A DNA stretch of 40,872 bases from Myxococcales bacterium. GTDB lineage: Bacteria; Myxococcota_A; UBA9160; SMWR01. The DNA lies in contig JABSQX010000004.1 of the NCBI GenBank assembly GCA_013215615.1, positions 4,163 through 45,034 of the forward strand, read 5' to 3'. Under the pieces are notes generated by a model that was not told the origin of the DNA, did no database searches, and worked only from the letters and a program-made list of their open reading frames with translations. Positions 9,322 through 17,807 of the stretch are shown piece by piece. Position 1 is the first letter of the stretch. Every line of letters begins with the position of its first letter. The translations under genes were made by a program, and so were the position numbers.

Positions 9322-10902
9322 TCAGGAGCTTCGGAACCTCGACACGTCGAGCAAGCGGTTCAACGCAGAGCGCATGGCCTCATCCCCAACGCTTCGGATG
9401 CAGACCAGCGCGCAGAGCGAGAAGACGGTTCCGCGACCCAGCAGCGCCAGTCCCGCGTCCCAACTCGCTCCTCCACTTCCCGGCAGGGGCAGCGCGAGCG
9501 CCAGCGCCGTGGAGCCCGCCGCCACCAGCAGGGCGCGCAGGCCCGTGCCCAGCAGGGCGGTCGGAGCGGGGGCGCCGTGCAACCAGCGCGCCAGCAGCAG
9601 CGTCGCAGCAGCGTTGGCACTCATGGCCAGGACTCCAGCCAACGCCAGTCCCGGTGCGCCCAGAGCGTCGCGCAGCGATCCGTAGAGGGGGAGCGAGAGC
9701 AGCACGATGACGCTGGAGAGCAGCATCGGGCGCCACGTGTCGTTGCGGGCATAGAAGGGACGAACGGCGATCTGCTGGAGAATCCAGGCGGGCACCGCGA
9801 AAGCGAAGATCTGCAGCAGGGCGGCAACCGCCTGCGTGTCCGCGGCGTCGAAGCGGCCGCGCTGGTAGAGGAGTTGCACGGCGGGCTCGGCGAGCGCGAA
9901 CAGGGCGCCCCCCGCCAGCAGCGAGAGGCCGAGGCCGATCCGCAAGGTGTCGAGCACCACCGCCTCCAGTTCCGCTCGCCGACCCTCGGACCAGAGCCGG
10001 GCCAGCACGGGCAGTGCCGCCGTGGCCAGCGCCTGGCCCACCACCCCCACGGGCAGGAGGGCCAGCATTCGCGCGTAGCCGAGCTGCGCGATGCTGCCCG
10101 CCCCCAACGACGCCCCGAACCACTTCTCGAACCACTCGTCGGCGGTGAGCATGGAGAGCCCCAGCATGAGCGGTGCTGCCAGCGCGAGGTAGGCGAGGAA
10201 CTGGCGGTCCCAGGGGGCCACCCGCACGCGCAGCCGCACGCTCTGACGGGCGACGAGTTCGATCAGCGCCGGCAGGAAGGGTCCGATCAGCGAGCCCACC
10301 AGCGCTCCCCAGGCGAAACCCTCCGCGCCCAGGCTGGCGCCGTAGAGGGCTCCCCCCGTGATGATCGCCAGGTTGTAGAGCACGGGAGCCAGGGCCTGGC
10401 TCGCGAAGTGTCCCTGTGCCATCAGCACGCCGCGCAACACGCCACCCAACACGAAGAAGATCTGGGCGGGCAGCAAGATGCGGGTGAGGCGGGTGGTGGT
10501 CGCGCGGGTCTCGGGCGCAAAACCCGCGAACTGCAGGTCCACCAGTTCCTCCGCCCACCAGGCGAGCAAGACCGTGGCCACCACCACCACGGCGCCGAGG
10601 GTGCCCAGTACCACGGCCAGCAGCCGCTCGGCGGCCGCGCTGCCCTCCCGGGTCCGGAGACGCGTGTAGAAGGGGATGAACGCGATGCTGAGCGCGCCAC
10701 CCGTCAGGAAGTGGCCGAGCAGGTCCGGCAACAGGAAGGCGGCGCGGTAAGCGTCGGCTTCCGGGCCCACACCCAGCTGGCCGGCCAGCACCGCCTCGCG
10801 CACGTAGCCAAGCAGCCGCGAGAGCACGACACTCCCGCCGAGCAGCAGCGCAACCACCCCGAGGCGTCCCGCCCGGGGACCCGCCTGGCCCGACTCCTCC
10901 AC
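9322..10902 (-). CDS. murJ: Lipid II flippase MurJ (MviN family)
   Basis: A 526-residue polytopic membrane protein of the MOP superfamily with about 14 hydrophobic segments. It flips lipid-linked peptidoglycan precursors across the inner membrane. The N-terminal segment LSRLLGYVREAVLAGQLG and the following DAYRAAFLLPDLL are the hallmark MurJ start; the central basic residues lining the cavity and the LYQRGRFD motif are also present. I chose the GTG at 10902, which places the first membrane segment about 15 residues in; the open frame upstream has no membrane character. The ribosome-binding site is weak (GGGGG), so the start could shift slightly. It lies upstream of the tRNA block on the same strand and diverges from the CoA-transferase gene. 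Confidence 0.95.
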   Translation of the reverse strand: MEESGQAGPRAGRLGVVALLLGGSVVLSRLLGYVREAVLAGQLGVGPEADAYRAAFLLPDLLGHFLTGGALSIAFIPFYTRLRTREGSAAAERLLAVVLGTLGAVVVVATVLLAWWAEELVDLQFAGFAPETRATTTRLTRILLPAQIFFVLGGVLRGVLMAQGHFASQALAPVLYNLAIITGGALYGASLGAEGFAWGALVGSLIGPFLPALIELVARQSVRLRVRVAPWDRQFLAYLALAAPLMLGLSMLTADEWFEKWFGASLGAGSIAQLGYARMLALLPVGVVGQALATAALPVLARLWSEGRRAELEAVVLDTLRIGLGLSLLAGGALFALAEPAVQLLYQRGRFDAADTQAVAALLQIFAFAVPAWILQQIAVRPFYARNDTWRPMLLSSVIVLLSLPLYGSLRDALGAPGLALAGVLAMSANAAATLLLARWLHGAPAPTALLGTGLRALLVAAGSTALALALPLPGSGGASWDAGLALLGRGTVFSLCALVCIRSVGDEAMRSALNRLLDVSRFRSS

Positions 10903-10989
10903 TCCGACCCCCGGCGGGAGTATGCGACAGCACGCGCGCTTCGGCCGCCTGCCGGGGCGTGGTAGCCTGCGCGCCAAGGGAGGTGCCGG

Positions 10990-12330
10990 ATGGCCCGACT
11001 CGATCTCGGCGTGAACCCCGCGCGCGAATACGAGCGCACGTGCATGAGCGCCGAGGCGGCCGCCGGGCTGATCGAGTCCGGCGACCTGTGCTGGTCGCCC
11101 AGCGGCCACATGCCTCCGACCATCCTCGCCCTGCTCGCCACCCGGGAGCAGGAGTTGAAGGACGTCAAGATCCGCAGCGTCATCATCCCCGACATGGGCT
11201 GGTTCCGGGAGGACGCCATGTCCAGCTGGGACCTCCAACCCCAGTACGCGGTAGCTCCAAAGAACCGACAGGCCATCGCCGACCGGATCGCCGACTTCCA
11301 CCCCTTCTCGATGATCCGGGAGCACAAAGCCCGGGACACCGGCCGCGCCGAGGGCGAGCCCATCGACAACCTGCTGCTCGTGGTCTCACCCCCCAACGAG
11401 CAGGGCTGGGTGTGCGTGGGCAACGCCTGCTGGGACGCGGTGAGCAGCGCGCCTCGCGCGCGACGCGTACTCGCGGAGCAGAGCGACCACGTGCCGCTCA
11501 CCTGCGGCGACTCCTGGCTGCACGTCTCGCAGCTCGACGCCATCGTGCTCGGGGACCGCGAGCCCATGACAGCCCCGGACCCGGACCCCGCGTCTCTTCC
11601 GGATAGCGACCGGGGCATCGCCCGGCATCTCAAAGGGCTGATCCGGGACGGAGACACCATCCAGATCGGCCTCGGCAACCACACTGGCGCCATGCCGATC
11701 CTGGGCGCCTTCGACGATGCCAACGACCTCGGCTACTTCGCGGAACTCACCGTCAACGGCACCGTGGAACTGGCGCGTCGGGGCATCATCACCAGCCGCT
11801 ACGCGGAGCTGCATCCCGGCCGCTTCGTGGCCTGCCACATCGGCAACAGCCCGGAGGACCTCGAGGAAATCGCGGGGAACCCCTTCTACCAGCTGCGCTC
11901 CTATGAGCACACCAACGACCCGCTGCAGATCGCCCAACACGAGCACTTCGTGGCGATCAACGGCGCGCTGCAGGTGGACCTCAGCGGCCAGATCGGCGTC
12001 TACTCGCTGGGTCCCTTCGTGTACACCGGACTGGGCGGGCAACTGGCCTTCCACTTCGGGGCCTTCCTCTCGAAGCACGGGCGCGCCATCACCGTGCTGC
12101 CTTCCACCGCCGGGGAGGCCCGCATCTCCACCATCGTCCCGCAGTTCGGGGAAGGGCAGATCGTCTCGATCCCCCGCGAACTCGCGGACACCGTGGTCAC
12201 CGATCAGGGCGTGGCCTGCCTGATGGGGCTCAGCGTGCGCGAGCGCGCCGCGGCACTCATCGAGATCGCCCACCCCGACCACCGCGACCCCCTGCGCGAC
12301 GAGGCCCGGCGTCTCTGGGGACACCGCTAG
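10990..12330 (+). CDS. Acetyl-CoA hydrolase/transferase family protein (4-hydroxybutyrate CoA-transferase-like)
   Basis: 446 residues with the two-domain architecture of family I acyl-CoA:carboxylate CoA-transferases. The C-terminal half is most telling: IQIGLGNHTG, then DLGYFAEL in which Glu252 aligns with the catalytic glutamate that forms the acyl-CoA anhydride, then GLGGQLAFHFGAFLSKHG, the PSTAGEARIS strand, VVTDQGVACLMG and IAHPDHRDPL. The enzyme would move CoA between short or branched acids. The usual AdLrG motif near the end reads ACLMG, a small divergence that may reflect a different acyl substrate. The ATG at 10990 has a strong GGGAGGT six bases upstream. It is a single-gene unit, divergent from murJ and convergent with the oxygenase gene. 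Confidence 0.92.
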   Translation: MARLDLGVNPAREYERTCMSAEAAAGLIESGDLCWSPSGHMPPTILALLATREQELKDVKIRSVIIPDMGWFREDAMSSWDLQPQYAVAPKNRQAIADRIADFHPFSMIREHKARDTGRAEGEPIDNLLLVVSPPNEQGWVCVGNACWDAVSSAPRARRVLAEQSDHVPLTCGDSWLHVSQLDAIVLGDREPMTAPDPDPASLPDSDRGIARHLKGLIRDGDTIQIGLGNHTGAMPILGAFDDANDLGYFAELTVNGTVELARRGIITSRYAELHPGRFVACHIGNSPEDLEEIAGNPFYQLRSYEHTNDPLQIAQHEHFVAINGALQVDLSGQIGVYSLGPFVYTGLGGQLAFHFGAFLSKHGRAITVLPSTAGEARISTIVPQFGEGQIVSIPRELADTVVTDQGVACLMGLSVRERAAALIEIAHPDHRDPLRDEARRLWGHR

Positions 12331-12386
12331 GCCGCGCGCACCCGAACCCGAGCGGGTCGCTTCGCGCGCCTCGCCGGAGGGCGGGC

Positions 12387-13292
12387 CTAGGCGTCGCTCC
12401 CCGGGGCTCTTGCAGGCCCTTTCGGGAGGTAGTCCATGGGGTCGACGTCCTGCTGGGGGCCACGTCCCCAGGTCATGCGGCGGCCGACGCCCTCGCCGCG
12501 CACCACCTTGTAGGGGCGCATGTCGTCGGCCCCGATGCGCCAGGCGAAATGGCAGGAGGTGCTCGCGAAGTGGGCGGAAATGGCGCGACGACAGTCCGGG
12601 CTGCGGTTGCGCCCGGAGCCGTGCAGAAGCAGCGGGTGGAAGAACACGGTGTCGCCGGGGCGCATCTCGAGATGAACGCGCGCCGCATCGGCACCGACCC
12701 CCTCCGCCCCCCAGTAGGCGGCGTTGACGTGCTCCCACTGCATGTTCTCGTGGCGTCGCAACGGGCCGCGCTGGGAGCCCGGCACCACCACCAGGCAGCC
12801 GTTCTCCCGGTTCACCACCTCGAGGGCCGTCCAGGCCGCGACGATGCGCTCTGCGGGGCGGAAGGGGAAGTAGAGGAGGTCCTGGTGGAGGGGGTGGCGG
12901 CCGTCCACGTGGGGGGGCTTGTTGATCAGCATCGAATGCAGGCCGAAGACCTCGCGGCCCACGATGCGCTCCACGCAGTCGAGCAGCGCCTCGTGCTCGG
13001 CGTAACCCCACAACACCGGGTCGTTCTCGAAGTCCTGGAGCTTCGCGATCGCTTCCCGGGGTGCGGCCGCCGCCACCACCCCGCGGCTCACCATCACGTC
13101 CTTCATGACCAGCATGCCCGGGGCGGGCGGCACGGCGCCGCTCACGATGGCTTCGAGGCGTTCCCGCCAGACGGCCAGCGAGGCTTCGGGAAGCAGCCCG
13201 GGCACCACCACGTAGCCCTGCTCCCAGTAGTCGCGCAGCATCTCGTCATCCAGGCCCGCGTGCCGCTGCTCTGGTTGGCGGGGCACGCTCAC
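12387..13292 (-). CDS. Phytanoyl-CoA dioxygenase (PhyH) family Fe(II)/2-oxoglutarate oxygenase
   Basis: 301 residues with a double-stranded beta-helix fold. The iron triad is intact: His136 and Asp138 in the HQD motif, and His224 in LLLHGSGRN, with an arginine pair near 235 for 2-oxoglutarate. PhyH-family enzymes hydroxylate CoA esters, amino acids, halogenated or natural-product substrates, so the name does not fix the substrate. The GTG at 13292 overlaps the stop of the upstream aminomutase gene by four bases (GTGA), so the two are translationally coupled. It is the third gene of an ATP-grasp, KamA-like, PhyH operon, which argues for a role in tailoring an amino-acid-derived product rather than in fatty acid alpha-oxidation. 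That role is inferred. Confidence 0.92.
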   Translation of the reverse strand: MSVPRQPEQRHAGLDDEMLRDYWEQGYVVVPGLLPEASLAVWRERLEAIVSGAVPPAPGMLVMKDVMVSRGVVAAAAPREAIAKLQDFENDPVLWGYAEHEALLDCVERIVGREVFGLHSMLINKPPHVDGRHPLHQDLLYFPFRPAERIVAAWTALEVVNRENGCLVVVPGSQRGPLRRHENMQWEHVNAAYWGAEGVGADAARVHLEMRPGDTVFFHPLLLHGSGRNRSPDCRRAISAHFASTSCHFAWRIGADDMRPYKVVRGEGVGRRMTWGRGPQQDVDPMDYLPKGPARAPGSDA

Positions 13293-14380
13293 GGCTCCGG
13301 GGGATTGGGTTCGCGCCAGAGCTTCCCGTCCCAGGTTTCCACCACGACCTCTTCCCCCTCGCGGCCCCGCAAGTAGGGGTAGCTGAGCGGGGTCTTGCCG
13401 TGCGGAGTGTCGAGCACGTAGAGGGGGATCGCAAAGCCGCTGGTGCGTCCGCGCAGCGCCTTGAAGAGTTCCACGCCGCGTTCGATGGGCACGCGGAAGT
13501 GGGCGGTGCCCTCCAGGAGTTGGGCCTGGTAGCAGTAGTAGGGCCGAACCCGCATGGCCACCAGGCCTTCGCAGAGGGCCCGCATGGTCTCCACGTCATC
13601 GTTGATGCCACGCAACAGCACGCTCTGGTTGCCCACCGGAATGCCGGCGCGCAGCAGGCGATCGCAGGCAAGCGCCGCCTCTCCGGTCAGTTCCCTGGGG
13701 TGGTTGAAGTGCGTGTTGAGCCAGATCGGGTGGTGGCGGGCCAGCATCTCGCAGAGCGCCTCCGTGACGCGGAAGGGCAGCGTCACGGGTAGGCGCGTGC
13801 CCAGGCGCACGATTTCCACGTGGGGGATCCCGCGCAACTCGCCGAGCAGCCAGTCGAGGCGCTCGTCGGAAAAGACCAGGGGATCACCGCCGGTGAGCAG
13901 CACGTCGCGGATCTCCGGGGTGCGCCGGATCCAGTCGAGCGCCAGCGACAGCTCGCGCTTCTTCATCGCCCACTCCGGCTCGCCCACCATGCGCTTGCGC
14001 AGGCAGAAGCGGCAGTAGAGCGCGCACTCGTTGTTCACGCAGAACGCGATTCGATCGGGGTAGACGCGGATCACGTTCTTGACCGGAGAGTGCCCCACCT
14101 CCCCCAGCGGGTCGGCGAGACCCGCCGGATCCGCGACCTCGGCGATGTGGGGGACCACCTGGCGACGGATCGGGCAGTTCGGATCCCCGGGATCCATCAG
14201 CGACGCGTAGTAGGGGGTGATCACGAAGTGGAAGTGCTGGGAGAGGCGCTCGATCCCCTGGCTCTCCTCCGGCGTGGGCTCGAGGAATTCGCGCAACTGC
14301 GCTTCGCTGCGGATGCGGTGGCGCATCTGCCACGTCCAGTCGCTCCAGCGGGGATCGCGGGGGGCGGCTTCCGCGGCCAT
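13289..14380 (-). CDS. KamA/EpmB-type radical SAM 2,3-aminomutase
   Basis: 363 residues resembling lysine 2,3-aminomutase, a PLP- and SAM-dependent enzyme that moves an alpha-amino group to the beta carbon. The [4Fe-4S] cluster motif is Cys119, Cys123, Cys126 (CALYCRFC), followed by the SAM motif GGDPL and long stretches shared with clostridial KamA (WLNTHFNHP, GNQSVLLRGIND, RPYYCYQ). The PLP lysine is Lys329 in HGKTPL. Of the two aspartates that hold the lysine side-chain amine in clostridial KamA (293 and 330), the second is kept (Asp324) but the first is Gln287, so the substrate may not be lysine. The ATG at 14380 overlaps the upstream stop by one base (TGATG). No efp or epmA gene lies nearby, which argues against a simple EF-P role. 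Confidence 0.93.
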   Translation of the reverse strand: MAAEAAPRDPRWSDWTWQMRHRIRSEAQLREFLEPTPEESQGIERLSQHFHFVITPYYASLMDPGDPNCPIRRQVVPHIAEVADPAGLADPLGEVGHSPVKNVIRVYPDRIAFCVNNECALYCRFCLRKRMVGEPEWAMKKRELSLALDWIRRTPEIRDVLLTGGDPLVFSDERLDWLLGELRGIPHVEIVRLGTRLPVTLPFRVTEALCEMLARHHPIWLNTHFNHPRELTGEAALACDRLLRAGIPVGNQSVLLRGINDDVETMRALCEGLVAMRVRPYYCYQAQLLEGTAHFRVPIERGVELFKALRGRTSGFAIPLYVLDTPHGKTPLSYPYLRGREGEEVVVETWDGKLWREPNPPEP

Positions 14381-15384
14381 CAGCGGAGGCCCAGGCGCGT
14401 GAGGCCCGCGGCCAGCACGTCCGCGAGCAGCGCCTCCACGGGACAGCCCTCGAGTTCCGCGAGCACTCCGAAGGAGCCGTCGGGCGCGAAGCTGGGGAGC
14501 GGGTTGATCTCCAGGAAGTAGGGGCGACCCGCTGCGTCCAGTCGGAAGTCCGCACGCGCGAAGTCCAGGCAACGCAGGGCTTCGTAGGCGCGCACGCCCA
14601 GCGACGCCAGCTCTGCCTCCAGTGCCGCGTCGAGTGGGCCGGGGGTGCAGGTCCGCCAACCTCCCGGCGGCGGAGCGTGCCCCGCGAGCGCGTGCACCCC
14701 GATGCCGCTCTCGGGCTCGATGGCCCGCTGCAGCACCGGCAGCGCCCGGGACGGCCGATTGCCCACGACGCTCACCGTGTACTCGGCACCGGGCAGGAAG
14801 GCCTCCACCAATGCAGGCTGCGCGTAGTGCTCGACCACCCGCGCCACTGCCGCGACCAGGGCCTTCCGGTTCTCCACGCGCGACTCCGGGCCAATGCCCT
14901 TGGCGGTTCCCTCCCAACGGGGCTTCACGAACAGCGGGAAGTCCGCGGGGAGCGCTGCGTCACGCGCCTCCTCGGGCGAGCCCAGCACACAGCCCGCGGC
15001 CACCGGCACGCCCGCGCGCTCCACGAGAACGCGCGTCCAGTGCTTGTCGAGAGAGATCGAGAGCGTCAGCGCGTCGGATCCCAGGCTGGGCACCCCCGCG
15101 ATCTCCAGAAGAACCGGCGCCCAGGCCTCCCGATTCCGGCTGCCGCGCCCCTCGGCGACGTTCCAGACCGCATCCAGGGCAGGCATCTCTCCCTTGCCGA
15201 TTCGGGCCAGGAGCGCCTCTGGGGAGCCCAGGCGCAGCGGCTGGTGGCCCAGACGCCCCACGGCCGCCTCGAGAGCCCCCACGGTGGCCTCGGACTCGTA
15301 TTCTGCGTGGGCGTCCGGGGGCTCGCCCGGGCGCCGGGGTTGGCGGTCCAGCAGTTCGAAGACCAGACCGATACGGAGGGACAT
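14380..15384 (-). CDS. D-alanine-D-alanine ligase-like ATP-grasp protein
   Basis: 334 residues. The ATP-grasp parts are clear: an N-terminal Rossmann-like domain starting MSLRIGLVFELL, the nucleotide-binding strand FPLFVKPRWEG with its glycine-rich loop, the VEAFLPGAEYTV strand, and the Mg-binding end RADFRLD...YFLEINPLPSF. Compared with true Ddl, the SSxGv loop reads EGTAKGI and the NTxPGmT end reads NPLPSFAPD, so it belongs to the wider ligase group that joins a carboxylate to an amine. It heads the operon with the KamA-like and PhyH genes, overlapping the first by one base. No mur genes flank it, so it probably makes an amide or dipeptide with a beta-amino acid rather than cell-wall D-Ala-D-Ala. 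This role is inferred. The ATG at 15384 fits the family start. Confidence 0.88.
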   Translation of the reverse strand: MSLRIGLVFELLDRQPRRPGEPPDAHAEYESEATVGALEAAVGRLGHQPLRLGSPEALLARIGKGEMPALDAVWNVAEGRGSRNREAWAPVLLEIAGVPSLGSDALTLSISLDKHWTRVLVERAGVPVAAGCVLGSPEEARDAALPADFPLFVKPRWEGTAKGIGPESRVENRKALVAAVARVVEHYAQPALVEAFLPGAEYTVSVVGNRPSRALPVLQRAIEPESGIGVHALAGHAPPPGGWRTCTPGPLDAALEAELASLGVRAYEALRCLDFARADFRLDAAGRPYFLEINPLPSFAPDGSFGVLAELEGCPVEALLADVLAAGLTRLGLR

Positions 15385-15462
15385 GTCGCCTAGAATACCC
15401 GGAGGCCCGACCCCCAGCCGCCAGGGGGCCGCAGCCCGGCACACCCGGAGGGAGCGGCTTAC

Positions 15463-15999
15463 ATGACCAGCGAGCCCACGGAAACTTCGCACGCGACGGC
15501 CGGGAACCACCCCGACCCTCGCCTGAGGGATCCCCAGCTCTGGATGGCCTGGGCGCTGCTGGGGCTCTTTACCGCCTTCGTCCTGCTGCTCGGGGGAGAG
15601 CGCTTCTCGGCAGCCAGCAGCTACCGCTGGTTCGCCCAGGTGGTCCTGTTCTTCGACTCCGAGGCCAGCAACGGCGACATCTGGTTCTTCTTCCGCTGGG
15701 CGCGCAAACTCGCCCACGCCGTGGAGTACGCGGTGCTGGCGCTCTTCGCCTTCCGAGCCGCGCGGCTCAGTCTCGCCCACCCGCTGGGTCGCATCGTGCT
15801 CGTCGCTGGCCTCTTCACGGCACTGGTGGCCGGCGCGGACGAGGCCCGCCAGTCCACGCTGGGCGGCCGAAGTGGCTCGATGCTCGACGTCTGGATCGAC
15901 GTGGTCTCGGCCGCTGTGGCGCTGGGCGTCCTGGTGTTGCTGCGCGTTCGGCGCGTGGCGCTCGGAGCTTCGGATCGAATCACCAGCCCGGCTTCCTGA
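15463..15999 (+). CDS. VanZ-like family membrane protein
   Basis: 178 residues with four hydrophobic segments. The VanZ signature is present: RKLAHAVEYAVLALFAFRA in the middle and ADEARQ...GRSGSMLDVWID near the end. VanZ-type proteins are small inner-membrane proteins. VanZ itself gives low teicoplanin resistance; most relatives have no assigned function. The ATG at 15463 follows GGAGGGAG. It diverges from the ATP-grasp operon with a 78-base shared control region, and lies 111 bases before cstA on the same strand. A link to envelope chemistry with the ATP-grasp ligase is possible but unproven. Confidence 0.87.
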   Translation: MTSEPTETSHATAGNHPDPRLRDPQLWMAWALLGLFTAFVLLLGGERFSAASSYRWFAQVVLFFDSEASNGDIWFFFRWARKLAHAVEYAVLALFAFRAARLSLAHPLGRIVLVAGLFTALVAGADEARQSTLGGRSGSMLDVWIDVVSAAVALGVLVLLRVRRVALGASDRITSPAS

Positions 16000-16110
16000 G
16001 GGGCAGGCGCAAGTGCGCGCCCTGCATCGCTGGACACCCCGGCGAATCCCCGCGATGCTGTACGCCGACGCCTGAGTTCGGAGGCGCCGCCTCCCCTTCG
16101 AGGATCCCGG

Positions 16111-17787
16111 GTGAACGCCGCCTGGCTCGCCGTAATCGTCTTCGCCTTCTTCGCGCTGGGCTACCGCTTCTACTCGGGCTTCCTGGCGCGACGGATCTTC
16201 CAGCTTTCGCCCGACGAGGCGGTGCCCGCGCGGGAGTTCGAGGACGGCGTCGACTTCTTCCCCACCCGCAAGGACGTGCTCTGGGGCCACCACTACACCT
16301 CCATTGCCGGGGCCGCTCCCATCGTGGGCCCCGCCATCGCGGTGATCTGGGGCTGGCTGCCGGCCTTGCTCTGGGTGGCGGTGGGAACGGTCCTGATGGG
16401 CGCGGTGCACGACTTCTCGGCCCTGGTGATCAGCCTGCGGAACCAGGGGCGCTCCATCGGGGACATCGCGGGGCGGGTGGTGGGCGCCCGCACCCGCACC
16501 CTCTTCCTGCTGATCATCTCCTTCTTGATCTGGATCGTGCTGGCGGTCTTCGCCTTCATCATCGGCACACTCTTCGAATCGAACCCCGGAGCGATCTTTC
16601 CGATCTGGGTGCAGACCGTGGTGGCCCTGGCGCTGGGCTGGGCGGTGTACCGGCGCGGGATCGGAATCTTCACGCCGTCCCTGCTGGGCTACGCGCTACT
16701 GCTGGCGGCCATCTTCGTGGGCGACGACTTCGCAGCCGCCTTCCCCGTGGTGGCCACGCTCAGCGCGGCAGACTGGGTGTGGATCCTGCTCGCCTACGCG
16801 TTCGTGGCTTCGGTACTGCCCGTCTGGGTGCTCCTGCAGCCCCGCGACTACCTGAACGCCCACCAGTTGATCACGGGCCTCAGCCTGCTCTTCCTGGGCC
16901 TGCTGGTCCTCCAGCCCACCATCCAGGCGCCTGCCGTGAACCTGTCGCCGCCGGGCGCGCCCCCCATGATCCCCTTCCTCTTCATCACCATCGCCTGCGG
17001 CGCCATCTCGGGCTTCCACGGCCTGGTGGCCTCCGGCACCACCTCGAAACAAGTGGGGTGCATGACCGATGCCCGCGCCATCGGCTACGGGGGCATGCTG
17101 GGCGAGGGGGCGCTGGGCCTGCTGGCCGTGCTCGCAGCCACCGCCGGCTTCTCGGACGCCGCCGAGTGGCACGTCCACTACGCGAGTTGGGGCGAGGCTT
17201 CCGGGCTCTCCGCCAAGCTCGACGCCTTCGTGACGGGGGGCGCCCGTTTCGTCTCCGCGCTGGGCATCCCGCTGGACGCGGCGCGCACCTTCATCGCCGT
17301 GATGGTGATCGCCTTCGCGGCCACCTCACTCGACACGGGCGCACGTATCCAGCGCCTCGTGATCGCCGAACTCGCGGACGGTTACGGCCTGCGGCCCCTC
17401 ACCAACCGCTACACGGCCGGCGCCCTGGGCATCGCTGCCGCCCTGCTGCTGGCCGTCACCCAGGGAGGCGGCAAGGGCGGGCTGCTGCTGTGGCCGCTGT
17501 TTGGCACCACCAACCAGTTGGTGGCCGGCGTCACCCTGCTGATCGTGTCGATCTGGCTGCGCGCCAACGGACGCCGCTGCATCTATACCCTGGCCCCGAT
17601 GATCGTGATCGGACTCGCCACCCTCGTCAGCATGACGAGCGAGGTGATCGGTTACTTCCAAGCCTTCTCCGAGCGCTGGCTACTGGCCGCCACCGGCAGC
17701 GCGATCCTGGTACTCGACGTCTGGGTGCTCCTCGAGGGAAGCCGCGTGCTGCTCGACGAGATCCGCAAGCGGCCCGCCCCGGGCTGA
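16111..17787 (+). CDS. cstA: Carbon starvation protein CstA family transporter
   Basis: A 558-residue polytopic inner-membrane protein with about 14 hydrophobic segments. The CstA hallmark GHHYTSIAGAAPIVGPAIAV is near residue 52, followed by GAVHDFSALVISLRNQGRSIG and the distal FHGLVASGTTSKQ. Family members take up pyruvate or peptides, often during starvation. It is a short form; the E. coli proteins are about 700 residues. The GTG at 16111 follows GAGGATCCCGG and starts just before the first membrane helix. No LytS/LytT-type regulator pair is seen next to it. Confidence 0.95.
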   Translation: MNAAWLAVIVFAFFALGYRFYSGFLARRIFQLSPDEAVPAREFEDGVDFFPTRKDVLWGHHYTSIAGAAPIVGPAIAVIWGWLPALLWVAVGTVLMGAVHDFSALVISLRNQGRSIGDIAGRVVGARTRTLFLLIISFLIWIVLAVFAFIIGTLFESNPGAIFPIWVQTVVALALGWAVYRRGIGIFTPSLLGYALLLAAIFVGDDFAAAFPVVATLSAADWVWILLAYAFVASVLPVWVLLQPRDYLNAHQLITGLSLLFLGLLVLQPTIQAPAVNLSPPGAPPMIPFLFITIACGAISGFHGLVASGTTSKQVGCMTDARAIGYGGMLGEGALGLLAVLAATAGFSDAAEWHVHYASWGEASGLSAKLDAFVTGGARFVSALGIPLDAARTFIAVMVIAFAATSLDTGARIQRLVIAELADGYGLRPLTNRYTAGALGIAAALLLAVTQGGGKGGLLLWPLFGTTNQLVAGVTLLIVSIWLRANGRRCIYTLAPMIVIGLATLVSMTSEVIGYFQAFSERWLLAATGSAILVLDVWVLLEGSRVLLDEIRKRPAPG

Positions 17788-17807
17788 AGTCGCGGCCCCA
17801 CGACACG

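Noticed and set aside
13289-14380. EF-P lysine aminomutase (EpmB)
   Set aside because: Not excluded, but there is no efp or epmA nearby and the pocket aspartate is changed, so I kept the wider KamA-type call.
14380-15384. Genuine D-alanine-D-alanine ligase for cell-wall synthesis
   Set aside because: Ligase loops differ from Ddl and the partners are an aminomutase and an oxygenase rather than mur genes.
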